NCBI GenBank assembly: GCA_013400115.1
Contig: VXBP01007533.1
Location: 897,361-961,360 of the forward strand
Length of the DNA stretch: 64,000 nucleotides
Source: Rhinopomastus cyanomelas
Taxonomy: Eukaryota > Chordata > Aves > Bucerotiformes > Rhinopomastidae
Reading direction: 5' to 3'
Positions 37,838 through 46,395 of this stretch are shown here, in pieces. The translations under genes were made by a program, and so were the position numbers. The notes beneath the pieces are model-generated. The model made no database searches. It worked only from the letters and a program-made list of their open reading frames with translations, and was not told the DNA's origin. Position 1 is the first letter of the stretch. The number at the start of each line of letters is the position of its first letter.

Positions 37838-37977
37838 ATCAAGCTGCACAGGAACATGGCCAGGCAGGCTCCAAACCTCTCCAGAGAAAGAGACTCCACA
37901 ACCCACAAGACCAAGTCACACAGGAACTCATCCAGGCGGGCCCTGAACACCTCCAGTGAAGGAGACTCCACAACCAC
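37838..37977. repeat. imperfect 70-bp tandem duplication inside CR1
   Basis: The unit running from 'gatcaagctgcacaggaac' to 'gagactccacaaccc' (37838-37903) is repeated, diverged, at 37908-37977 ('gaccaagtcacacaggaact' to 'gagactccacaaccaccc'). Other copies in the window carry this section once. The two units resemble different CR1 variants, so template switching is possible as well as simple duplication. Confidence 0.65.
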
Positions 37978-38241
37978 CCTGGGCAGCCCCTTCCAGTGCT
38001 CAGTTATCCTCACTGTGAAGAAGTTCCTTCTCAGGTTGATATGGAACCTTCTGTGTTCCAGCTTACAACCACTGCCCCGTATCCTATCGCTACATGACAC
38101 TGAGAACAGCCCAGCTCCATCCTCCTGACACCTACCCTTCAAATATTTGTAGACATTAATGAGGTCACCCCTCAGTCTCCAAGCTCAAGAGACCCAGCTC
38201 CCTCAGCCTCTCCTCATAAGGGAGGTGCTCCACCTCCTTCA

Positions 38242-38449
38242 TCATAGAATCATAGAATCACTACGGATTGGAAGGGACCTCGAAAGATCATCCAGTCCAA
38301 TCCGCCTGCAACAGCAGGATCACCTAAACCAAGTCACACAGGAACTTATCCAGTCGGGTCTTGAATATCTCCAGTGAGGAAGACTCTACAACCCCCTGGG
38401 CAGCCTGTTCCAGTGCTCCGTCACCCTCACCATGAAGAAGTTCCTCCTC
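38242..38449 (-). mobile_element. short CR1 copy nested in another CR1
   Basis: A new tail (tcatagaatcatagaatcac) and signature 'ggattggaagggacct' start inside the host CR1. The copy contains only the last 200 or so bases of a CR1 and stops after 'gaagttcctcctc'. There the sequence jumps to a part of CR1 normally about 200 bp further from the tail. That jump fits the nested guest's truncation point. The alternative is one CR1 with an internal deletion beside the first; the neat resumption of the host favours nesting. Confidence 0.7.
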
Positions 38450-38555
38450 GTTGCCCCACGCTGGACCCTCTCCAGCAGCTCCACATCCCTCTTGAACTGA
38501 GGAGCCCAGAACTGGACACAATACTCCAGGTGTGGTCTCACCAGGGCAGAGGGTT

Positions 38556-40892
38556 GGGGTCAGAGGACAGCAATCACAGATTTAATACACCCCTCCCACG
38601 TGTTGGTGAAGATGTTGAATAATAACATTTATACCAGTAGAGTTGTTCCAGGACCCTGGGAAAGACAGTGCTCCCTGGGTGCTTCTGGGAAGAATTGCTG
38701 GAGCTATACAGCACATTGCCAGTGCTCACCAAGTAATATATACAACTTACTGGTCTCAGCTGGGGAGGCTGAGTTGTCAGCAGGCTATCAGAACAACTGA
38801 TCTGTTCATTCCTTAGCTTCTCTGAATAAAGGTTCCTAGATGCCCCTATTGACATCCACAAGCACATGCGTGTTTGCACAAGCAAAGAAGTATGGAGCTG
38901 CAGAAAGCTGTGTAATTAGCGTCAAAGTGTGCCCTTTGTGAAGAACCTCGATGCTGGTAACAAGTGAAAGCACAGATGTTTCAGAATTTGTTGAGGTCTT
39001 TTATGCAGCACTGGTGGTGTGTTATCAGAAAGCAGAGTTGATTGGGAATCTGCTGGTAGTTGCAGGTCACTGTTTAAGATGCAGACAAATCCCTTCTCTG
39101 AACTGCCGCTAAATGTTGTGGTTTGGACTTTTGGGTAAGAAGGGAAAAACAAATACTGGAGGATCTGGTTAAATCAGGCACCAGGGAGGGTTAAATCTTA
39201 GTTTTTTCTGCTGGGCCATCAGGCTTTTTCTTAGGAAGGAACCTGGTGGGTAGATTAGGAAGGTGCAAGGTGGAATTTCCCTAGAAGGTCTAAGTTTTAT
39301 CCCCACGTAAAATGAGAGAAACTTGGTGGGATGTGAAAACTATTTCCTGTGGTGTTAGACTGGGGACTTGTTTTCAGTGGCTTCTCTCCTTTAAGTAGAT
39401 GTCAGTCACCTTTCTTGGTCAGATAACATAGTCTAGTTCCTGTTTCTGCTCTGGGTCTGTAGTTGAACAGAGTTGTTCATCACTGAGGGAAAACAAGTCT
39501 TTCTTTATAACTGTTTCTCTTCATTTTATCTCAGCTTGTCAGTGTCTGGCAGGTTCTCCATCCTTTATGCTGTTCCTCTTCAGCTCACTAACAGAGCCGT
39601 CACTAGCTCTGCACACAGGGCAGGCTTGGGGATTTCATTGCTTCTGTGAAGTTTCATTCACTCATCATTTGAACTTTGTTTTCTTCATAGGTGAAAAAGG
39701 TGAGTCTGGTCTTTGCTTCATACATTCTTAGCACTTGTAATTACCGCTGGACAGGGTTGACGTGGAGCAGTGCTGTAACCGTGCCTGACATTTCTGTTTG
39801 GAAAGCATTTATGATGCTGGCATGAGTATCCCATTTTGTGGAGTTTACTTGTGCTGTTTAAAACAATCTGAGGAGATTTATAATTGCTTGTTTTGTAACA
39901 GAGCCACAAAGAATTAAGTAAAGGCTTTACAAGTAATGTCTCTTTTCCTCTAGCCAAAGAAACACTCGTGGTTTTACGTATCAGCTTATTTAGGGTCAGT
40001 TTGGCTTCTCTCTGCGTTTGGTAGGCGAATGGAAGTACTGCAGCTGAGTAGTTCACAGAGGAGCTTGGCACTTTGATTTTTAAATGCAGTACCAATCACG
40101 GGGAGAACAGCGCAGCCTGATTAGAGTGGAGCCTGCGCCATGGTGGGAGGTGGATTTGCAGCAAAAATTTGTATGAGACACAACAGCTTAAGGAACCAAA
40201 TGCAATTACATTTGTAACTGAGGGATGGTAGTGATGGCTAATTCCTAGCTTTAGATACTTGCTGGCTAGGCAAAACCTGAGGAAAAAAGTGTTTTATGAG
40301 AGACATGGAGGAAAGACTCTACTCTGGGACTCAGAAAATTAACTTCAGTTCCTTTCCTGGCTGCCTCACAGGATGCCTCTCTAGTCTTGGGGACGACTAA
40401 AAACCTTTTACCATATGCTTATCCTGCATCTAGTGATCTGGAGCCCTCATTTTAGTTGGGCTTTGTGCACATTTAGCCTGCTAAATAATATTTACTCATT
40501 AATCTCTACCAGAAAGTAAACAAATAGTCTTTGGAAAACTGAAACAGAATCACGTTTATACTGAATAGGGATTCTGTGTCTAGTCAGTGATGGATGAAAA
40601 GTAGGACCTTTGCAGATGATGACTATATCAGAGCAGATATGGGATCACTTAAGTTGTTTGAAAAACTGTTGTGAGAAGGAGGAAGGGGAGGCTTTTGAGC
40701 AGTTTTCCCTAGATGGTAGTCCTGTAACTCAGGAAACAGGAAGAGCATGGCAACATTTGAGAGAGCCGTCCTCGAAGAGGACTTCTAACACCGTGACTGT
40801 GTCAGCCTGGTAATGAAAGAGAAAAAGTATCTTTTCTCTTCTTTCTCTTTTTGTTAGATAAATCATCCACAAACAAGCTTATGAGAAAGCTT
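38556..40892. other. unique non-coding sequence
   Basis: No gene is recognisable. A 125-codon minus-strand frame (39718-40095) has no known domain. The micro-exon-like unit at 39691-39699 is listed separately. Confidence 0.5.
39691..39699 (+). other. micro-exon-like unit, 9 nt
   Basis: A strong acceptor (TTTGTTTTCTTCATAG) ends at 39690. Nine bases (GTGAAAAAG) follow, then a near-perfect donor (GTGAGT at 39700). The length is a multiple of three. Four YCAY tetramers (39654-39668) lie just upstream, the kind of cluster bound by NOVA splicing factors. No gene context is visible in the window, so this is only a pattern match. If real, it would add three residues to a neural-type transcript. Confidence 0.2.
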
Positions 40893-41294
40893 ATTACAAG
40901 AGGGATGTGGACATGCTGGAGCGAATGCAGAGGGAGGGCCATGAGGAAGATCAGAGGGCTGGAGCACCTCTCCTATGAGGACAGACTGAGAGAGTTGGGG
41001 CTGTTCAGTCTGGAGAAGAGGAGGCTCCGAGGTGACCTTCATGTGGCCTTCCAGTATCTGAAGGGGGCCTACAAAAAGGCTGGGAAGGGACTTTTTAGGA
41101 TGTCAGGTAGCAACAGGACTAGGGGGAATGGAGCAAAGCTGGAGATGGATAGACTTAGACTGGATGTGAGGAGGAAGTTCTTCACTGTGAGAGTGGTGAG
41201 AGCCTGGAATGGGTTGCCCAGGGAGGTGGTTGAGGCCCCGTCCTTGGAGGTGTTTAAGGCCAGGCTGGATGAGGCTCTGTCCAGCCTGATCTAG
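40851..41294 (+). pseudogene. CR1 ORF2 C-terminal fragment
   Basis: From about residue 30 onward this 147-codon frame carries the CR1 ORF2 C-terminal pattern: GLEHLSYEDRLRELGLFSL, then RRLRGDL, a VRRKFFTVRVV segment, and a final LPREVVEAPSLEVFKARLDE before the stop at 41292-41294. Upstream of residue 30 the CR1 protein pattern continues in another frame, so a frameshift lies near 40930. The sequence differs in many residues from the minus-strand copy at 30005-30871 (for example AYKKAGKGLFRMSGSNRTRG), so it comes from another CR1 subfamily. No catalytic box remains. Confidence 0.85.
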
Positions 41295-41376
41295 GGTGGG
41301 TTGTCCCTGCCTGTGGCAGGGGAGTTGGAACTGGATGATCCTGTGGTCTCTTCTAACCCTGACTGACTGTATGACT
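40893..41376 (+). mobile_element. CR1 LINE, plus strand, distinct subfamily
   Basis: This 5'-truncated copy begins near 'acaagagggatgtggacatg', includes the ORF2 end (stop at 41294) and a 3' region reading 'ggtgggttgtccctgcctgtg' and 'ctggatgatcctgtggtc'. It ends in 'ccctgactgactgtatgact', a decayed tail. The 3' region is unlike the 'ggattggaagggacc' copies, marking a different and probably older subfamily. Its tail is directly joined to another CR1 tail copy. Confidence 0.88.
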
Positions 41377-41470
41377 TGGTCTAGGTGATTGTGCTGTGGC
41401 AGGGGGATTGGACTAGATGATCTTTCGAGATCCCTTCCAATCCCTAATGGTTCTATGATTGTATGATTCT
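41376..41470 (+). mobile_element. CR1 3' end copy joined to the previous CR1
   Basis: Only the last 95 bp of a CR1 are present: 'ggtctaggtgattgtgctgtg', the 'ggattggactagatgatctt' block and the tail 'ggttctatgattgtatgattct'. It starts at the tail of the CR1 on its left and has the same orientation. A second insertion primed at the first element's tail would give this arrangement. Confidence 0.85.
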
Positions 41471-42111
41471 AAAAATAGGAAGAAGAAGGCCAAAGAGGCA
41501 TGCCAGAGAAAGAAGTTCACAGAATCAAAGGAGTTCAGAGAAGACTACTCTGGGACTTCCTCTAAGAGGGAGTGTTAACATCACTAACTCTTGACGGGTT
41601 TACCCCCTTGAACTCTGATGCTGCCAAGACATTTTTCTTGGACTTGGCATCTGGGCTGGTGAGTTGGTGATGGAGGGACATATGTCTCTGTTTTGCTGAA
41701 ACATGATGTTTTCAGATTGCTCAGCATGAAGGGTTTTGGTCTCTGATCATTCTGTTTCTCCTGTTCCACAGGTGAGAGGATGTGTAAAGTAAAAAAGTAC
41801 AAAGTGGGAGCTGGAAGACTTGGCCTCTGTTTCTGAGGCAAAGTATGACAGATGAAGGGTTTTCCAAATGGTTCAAGGCTCTTAACTGCTGTCATTGGAC
41901 AGGATGGGACTTTGTCCCTTGACTTTGTTGGGAATGAGTGCCTTGTATTTGAGACTGTGTGAGGTGGGAAGGTTTCTTCAATTGTTTGCACATAAGAACT
42001 GTGTGCCTGCTGCACTGTTCAGTGGGTGGGGGAAGCATGGTTTAACTGAAGAGGTAGGTCACACTCATGCCTTAGTCATACCAGTTCAAATCCCAAAGAG
42101 TGTTGTTGGTG
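41471..42111. other. unique non-coding sequence
   Basis: The minus-strand frame of 143 codons (41584-42015) has no domain I recognise. Nothing else is seen. Confidence 0.5.
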
Positions 42112-42430
42112 TGTGTGTATTGGGTTTGCATGACAAGGTTTTGGTGGGTGGGGCTACATGGATGGCTTCTGTGTGAAGCTGCTACAAGCTTCCCCTGTGT
42201 CTAACAGAGCCAGCACCATCTGGCTTCAGGGTGGACGCTCAACTGGCATAGGCCAAGCCAGAGAAAGGAGTGACAGTGTGTGAGAATGGCAGAAACAAGG
42301 TCAGTGAAAAATGAGGATGAGGTGCTCCAGCAGATTCCCTTGCAGTGTGTGGTACAGACCATAGTGAGGCAGACTGTCTCTTTGCAGCCCATGGAGGTTA
42401 ATAGTGGAGCAGAAAATAGTCTGCAGTAAG
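42112..42430 (+). mobile_element. probable avian endogenous retrovirus LTR fragment
   Basis: The start 'tgtgtattgggtttgcatg', the following 'caaggttttggtgggtgggg', 'tggcttctgtgtgaagctgc' and 'aagcttcccctgtgtctaac', and later 'gctccagcagattcccttgc' and 'gcagcccatggagg' match an LTR-type repeat that I recognise from neoavian genomes. I place it with endogenous retrovirus LTRs but cannot name the family. It begins with TG as LTRs do. The 3' end is eroded and I see no partner LTR or internal viral gene in the window, so it is a solo or broken LTR. Divergence suggests an old insertion. Confidence 0.5.
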
Positions 42431-43739
42431 GTGTTCATTAAGCCCCAGATATTCATTCTCTGGTTGATATCCTGAGCGTAGATTTGGTCATCCGAAAGAG
42501 GAGGACAGGACCATGTGGTCTAACTCTGCTGCTGGAAGGAGCTGGAAGTGCCCTTTGACTGAGGGATGGAGTGTTGCTGTCTCTAGAGAAAAATGAATAC
42601 CCGTGTGCTTCTTATGCTCTCAGGCCTGCTCAACCAAGTCTGTCATGTACTGTGGGCAGCCTAAAGGTAGAGGAATGTTAGTTTACCAAGAGCTATTTGA
42701 CTGCTCATCAAGGATCCTAGAAGATTTGGGAGTTTGATCTTAACCAAAGACTTGCAGTACTTTGGTTTGTGGCATGTCTGCTGCAGGCCTGGGGTTGCTG
42801 GCCTGAAGCCATCATTGCTGTAAAAGCACAGACCCTGCTGGCTGGTTCTTTGGCATTCTGCAGCGGGAGGTGGTGCGCTGCTGCGCAGGGTACTGGTAGA
42901 TACCAACAGGACAGACTTGGTCCCCTCACACCTCCTTATTGATAGACCTGACAAAATCAAAAGGCTGAGTGTGACAATGCGGCCAAATCGAGAAAAAGTT
43001 CAGAGAGTGAACTTTGCTTGGTGGGTTTTACTTCTCTGATCTTCATTGCCCAGGATGGTTCACAGCAGCTGGACTCTTTGGAGGAGCAATAGGCTTTGAC
43101 CAAAGGTGTTTGCATCTCCCCTTGAACTCTTTTCATATTGGTATTTGTATTTTCAGAGCTAAGAATCATGACTACATGCTGAACAGGTCTTCTGTCCCTT
43201 AAAACTTCAAATAGCTGAAGACAAAAAAAAACCCCCAAAAACTAAAGCTTCCCCTGAGACTTTTACTCATCTAATCACCTAAATTAACCAGTGTTAAAGA
43301 CTGTGTGACTTGGTTCAAGCACCCAGGGCTCTCTGTCTGGCTCTGTGAGTGATATCGCTTTGTGTGAGCATCACCGTGCGCATACGGTGTGGGGTTACGC
43401 TCTGTCTTTGGGTGCCTGCCACGCTTACGCTGTGCGATCAGCCAGATTTGGTATAAATGAAGATTACAGCACGACTACAGCACTAAACTATTACCAGGTT
43501 GCTCTAGGTTTAATTCAGGACTTTATGATCAAGTTTTCATCTCCAGCACTAATCCACCAAAGGAAAGAGTTTATTTCAATGCACACCTGTTGAAGTAGAG
43601 TTCAGACCTAAACGTGCCTCTGCCACTGTCCGTGTACATGTTAAATCAACAGTCGTGGCTGCTGCACACGGAGTAGGCTGCAGTGAGGACGGTGCCTACT
43701 TCCATGGCGTTCTGTCCTTTGGGAGCCACCAGCCCATAA
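42431..43739. other. unique non-coding sequence
   Basis: No gene is recognisable. 43340-43440 has more CpG than its surroundings but is short. Confidence 0.5.
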
Positions 43740-43852
43740 GTTTGGGTTCCTCCCTTCTCCCAGCTGTGCCACTGGCTTGCTGTACAATCCTTTGAAAATC
43801 ACTCACCTTCTCTGGAGGTTGGTTTGCTTTTGTAGAGGCGGAACAATGACTC
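43740..43852 (+). repeat. MIR SINE remnant
   Basis: In order it reads 'cagctgtgccactggcttgc', 'tgtacaatcctttgaaaatc', 'actcaccttctctggaggtt' and 'tttgtagaggcggaacaatg'. This follows the MIR order (ctctgccacttactagctgtgtgacc, ttgggcaagtcactt, aacctctctgagcctcagttt, ctgtaaaatggggataatg). An ancient, diverged insertion. Confidence 0.6.
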
Positions 43853-45597
43853 CTTTCAGCTGAGCCTCCGAAGCAGTGACTGAGTGAGGCTAACAGGCAG
43901 GAAGGCAGTCTTCAGGGAGCAGCAGCACTGAAGCTACTCTAGCAAGTGTTCTGTATTAGGAGAAGAATGGATCCTTAAAATATTCAGTCAACAGCTTCAG
44001 GATGTGTGCGTGCCCTCAGTTCTGCATTAAATACTCTTTAGTGATTTAGAGATTTAGTATGCATTTTGCTCTTCTGTTTATCTCGTGTCCTCATCAACAG
44101 CAGCTTCACTTCAGACCAGGGTAAAGATGTAATCCTGCTCTTGCTGGCTGTAGGACTGTAGTTAGAAAATCTGCATAATGATTTGGTTATATTTTTTTAA
44201 TCATGACCCCTATTGTCACTTTCTGAACTATCCTGACTTGTTTTCAAGGGAAGCAGTAATGAATTTCCATGTGGGCTATGCCTTGTAAAAAAATTATCTC
44301 CATTTACTCTCTTTATAAAGTTTTCAGAAGGGAAGGCACTGTCCCAAAGCACAGAAGCAATTTTTCTTTTCAATGGATCCTGTGACTCAAATCTAAACCC
44401 TCACTCTCAGAGGAACACTTCTCAAAAGTTTACTTACTGCATGATTCCTGATAGGCAGCCTGGAAAAAAACCAGATGAGGTGAAAGTTATACTGCTTTGT
44501 ATTGTTTGAAAGGCAGAGATGGAAATGATTTGTCTAGCAGGTTGCCTTTTCTCAACTTCCTTTGTAGCTTGGGCTTTTATCAACAGTCTAGTGAAAGTGT
44601 TTTATATGTATACATAAAAAAATCATACAACATTTGTATAAAGCCTTTCATCTTGATTTCTCCAAAGAAGGTGACAAATTTGTCAAGTAGTTTATCAGTT
44701 GCTTTCCTCAAAATTTACCGCTTACTCCAGCACAAAAAGCGGAGGAGTGTCTACGCTGGGTGAAACCGTTCCCGGTGCAAACAGCTTTTTAAAGGGACTG
44801 TCAGGCTTGTAACAAATGCATTACAAAATTGTAAACTAAGACTTCTAGAAACTGGGGGACAGGGAGAAGGGTAAATGACACACTATTTGGACACAGTCAG
44901 GGTCTTCAAAAAGATCCCATTCTGACAGTCACTTAGTGACACATTGCTGTTCTGTGACACAGCTGGAACCAGTTGCTCTGTGTGTGGATGGAAACTGCAT
45001 GAACTGAGAAGGACACCTACTTCTCTTTGGCACCCCCGCACCCCCTTACCATCCCAGGCTTGGAGAGGAGCAGCAGTGCCAAGAGTGGGTTGTGTTCTCC
45101 CACGGCGGTGAATGTTCCTCACGGCAGTTTGCCCTTTACCTCACTAGTGACACCGTGACCTTCTGTGGCCAGAATTTCCGTATGAATTGTACATATGAGC
45201 TGCATTTGTCTCTTCTGGAAGGGCTCTACGTTCACACATCCCACATACAGACATGCTTTGCATCTGTAAGGCTTCATCAGAGCATCCGCTTGGCTCCTGA
45301 ACATTTCCCTTGTGAAAATCATTGGCTACTTCACGAGCAAAGACGTTGCAAGGTGACTAAGTTTTCTGTGATGGGTTATGTAGCTTGAGTGCACTAATGG
45401 AGTCAAGTGCTATTTGTTGGCTCCAGTGTATTGCACTGAGCCCTTAGTGCATTTGTGCTTCCTGTATGAAACTTGGCTGAAGGACTCAGAACTGCAAGAC
45501 ATCATCCCAAATTCCATCTGGGATGTGTAACTTGGCTACATGACACTCTTCCCTCTTTGCCCCCCTTAGCCACTTCCCATGTTAAATACTTTCTCAG

Positions 45598-45642
45598 GAC
45601 TCAAAGAGGAAGGGGGAGATAATCTCCAGGCCAATGATCCTG
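45598..45642 (+). other. exon-like unit, 45 nt
   Basis: The upstream 50 bases are pyrimidine-rich and end in ACTTTCTCAG at 45597. The donor CTG-GTGAGTAG follows 45642. The unit is 45 nt (15 codons). Two frames are open, one acidic (reads LKEEGGDNLQANDP) and one basic. Neither is recognised. Splice-site strength at both ends makes it one of the better exon candidates of the window, though chance is possible. Confidence 0.2.
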
Positions 45643-46129
45643 GTGAGTAGAAAAATTGCATAAATAAATTAACTATGATTAATAGTAAGGAACTATCACT
45701 TGTCTCACTTGCCTGGAAGTTGGAGCTTGCAGAAATTACAGTCCTTGTTTTGCTGTTAGGGGTTGGGCTGCAGAGAGTGAGTGCTGGGTGTAAGGATTTA
45801 ATTTACACAGATTTTCAAATTAGAAAAAAGAAGTGTGATTGATTTTCTTTTGCTGTGGCCTGCTCCCAATTTTCAGTTTACATTAACAGCTGTGGGAACA
45901 GCAGTTCTTAGTGCCGTATACTCCAGCTATTAGCACTATGTCTACTTTGACAGCACATCTCTTAGGTTTTTTTATCCCCTTGCCATCATAAAATATATAT
46001 TGGCCTTCCTTTCTAATCTCGTCTGGCATGTCCAGCCAGTTCATATATGACTTTCTTTCCTCTTTTAGAATTTGATTCTTCTAACCACAAACTTAATCAG
46101 AACAAACAACGCTCCTTAAAACTTCCTTT

Positions 46130-46395
46130 TAAAAAAAATTACAAATTAGTTTTAATTAATGTTCAATGGAACGAGTTCTCCAGGAGCTTCTAGCAGCTTT
46201 CTACCCCAAATGCTGCTTCGTTGGTATTTTAATTGCTGCAATAATCTGCATTCTGAGTAAGAGGTCTTTCCCCTCGCTCAGTAAATCCATACTGGATGAG
46301 TGAAGCATGTCTGTGATTTATGTGCAGATAAACAGCTTTGGATCCTATCCAATCACTTCATCAGTTTTAATTCGGCTGCCTAATCAGTATGAAGA
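46130..46395. promoter_or_regulatory. candidate conserved non-coding block
   Basis: A complex AT-rich block without repeats. It holds ATTAGTTTTAATTAATG, GGTATTTTAATTGC, GCAGATAAACAG (GATA-like), CCAATCACTTCATC and TTTTAATTCGG cores, and no long frame. It has the look of a deeply conserved enhancer. This is an inference from composition and motif density. Confidence 0.3.

Larger units (their letters stand above)
37753..38555 (-). mobile_element. CR1 LINE, minus strand, interrupted by a second CR1
   Basis: The tail (reads tgattctgtga on the minus strand) starts at 37753 and is followed by the signature 'ttagggattggaagggacct'. The copy runs through the 3' region to 'gctccacctccttcatc' near 38241. 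There a second CR1 tail begins (38242). The first element appears to resume at 38450 with 'ttgccccacgctggaccct', which in the copy at 29902-30895 directly follows the same 'cacctccttcatc' context after a few bases. It ends near 38555. The host copy also has an internal duplication (37838-37977) and a small deletion near 38180. It holds no intact frame, so it is an older, damaged copy than its nested guest. Confidence 0.88.

Noticed and set aside
37645..38622. Plus-strand frames of 72 to 104 codons over the CR1 pair
   Set aside because: They read the antisense strand of CR1 copies and are not genes.
41584..42015. 143-codon minus-strand frame
   Set aside because: No domain or similarity that I recognise; it lies between a CR1 and an LTR fragment and looks random.
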